The position numbers were made by a program, and so were the translations under genes. From JBKPNZ01 sp046732895 (GTDB lineage: Bacteria > Actinomycetota > Thermoleophilia > Solirubrobacterales > 70-9), in the NCBI GenBank assembly GCA_046732895.1, contig JBKPNZ010000058.1, positions 1 to 44,152 on the forward strand: a DNA stretch of 44,152 nt, written 5' to 3'. Position 1 is the stretch's first letter, and each line of letters begins with the position of its first letter. Positions 43,862 to 44,152 of the stretch are shown here, piece after piece. The notes below the pieces were generated by a model. That model saw nothing but the letters and a program-made list of their open reading frames with translations, did no database searches and was not told the origin of the DNA.

Positions 43862-44152
43862 GTGAGAGGTTCGTCTGCACTCGGAAGAGTCGCGGCACTG
43901 ATCGCGCTCGGAGTGGCGGTCATCGCCATCGTCGTCTTGCTCGCCGGCGGCGGTGGGAATGACTACGAGGTGACGGCCACCTTCGAGAACGCAAGCCAGC
44001 TGGTGAAGGGGAACCAGGTGGTCGTCGGCGGGACCGCGGCGGGCACCGTCAAAGACATCGAGCTCGGCCCCGACGGCCAGGCCCTGGTCACCTTCACCGT
44101 TGACGATGACTACGCCCCGCTGAAACGGGGCACGACCGCGACCGTGCGCTCC
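43862..44152 (+). CDS. MCE (MlaD-like) family protein, cut by window end
   Basis: The visible 97 residues have a GTG start with GGAG a few bases upstream, an N-terminal membrane helix (about 10-28) and then the MCE domain start, including YEVTATFENASQLVKGNQV and VGGTAAGTVKDIEL. MCE proteins form periplasmic or cell-wall rings and tunnels that carry lipids, driven by YrbE-type permeases and an ATPase. No YrbE or ATPase gene lies upstream, so partners would be downstream or elsewhere. The gene continues past the window edge. Confidence 0.9.
   Translation, partial: MRGSSALGRVAALIALGVAVIAIVVLLAGGGGNDYEVTATFENASQLVKGNQVVVGGTAAGTVKDIELGPDGQALVTFTVDDDYAPLKRGTTATVRS

Overview
The window is high-GC bacterial chromosome and looks actinobacterial, most probably from the Thermoleophilia (Solirubrobacterales-like). 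This placement is inferred from codon bias, many GTG/TTG starts, zinc-type S14, S4 and L36, a FadD15-like acyl-CoA ligase, an MCE protein and a ChoD-like GMC oxidoreductase. It was not tested by any search. There is no CRISPR array, insertion sequence or prophage.

Region 1 (1-5470): two tandem minus-strand genes for related small membrane proteins face the elongation-factor genes fusA and tuf. fusA has its own promoter, and its leader carries a six-codon ORF and an intrinsic terminator. The usual upstream neighbours rpsL and rpsG are not here.

Region 2 (5500-18500): one long ribosomal-protein operon (S10 and spc clusters) runs rpsJ-rplC-rplD-rplW-rplB-rpsS-rplV-rpsC-rplP-rpmC-rpsQ-rplN-rplX-rplE-rpsZ-rpsH-rplF-rplR-rpsE-rpmD-rplO-secY-adk-map, with many 1-8 base overlaps. 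Four of its proteins carry long low-complexity extensions: S17 at the N-terminus, and L5, S3 and S5 at the C-terminus. The S17 extension is nearly twice as long as the S17 core.

Region 3 (18500-25340): where infA is normally found, there is instead a palindrome-rich spacer, a secreted penicillin-acylase-family hydrolase and a structured leader. The alpha cluster then resumes with rpmJ-rpsM-rpsK-rpsD-rpoA-rplQ-truA. rpmJ is a 37-codon gene. truA appears to start at a CTG inside the rplQ stop overlap.

Region 4 (25340-38050): compact housekeeping and accessory genes, often convergent with overlapping stops. They are a tandem-hotdog thioesterase, a ZIP metal transporter behind a DtxR/IdeR-like palindrome, a DUF488 protein, surE, ligA, a PBP4-type carboxypeptidase, a patatin-like lipase, a long-chain acyl-CoA synthetase, a 60-residue HTH-like protein with a near-consensus promoter, a hypothetical protein, a DsbA-like thioredoxin-fold protein, a TVP38/DedA-type membrane protein and tRNA-Pro(CGG).

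Region 5 (38050-44152): a tiny acidic protein, a four-helix membrane protein, Mn-type superoxide dismutase, a GMC oxidoreductase, a secreted beta-helix protein with a coupled membrane protein, and the start of an MCE (MlaD-like) gene cut by the window edge.

No whole new defence or metabolic system is evident. The most interesting signals are the charged extensions on ribosomal proteins, the displaced infA position with its acylase and structured leaders, the fusA attenuator-like leader, the metal-box operator at the ZIP gene, and a family of extragenic palindromes.
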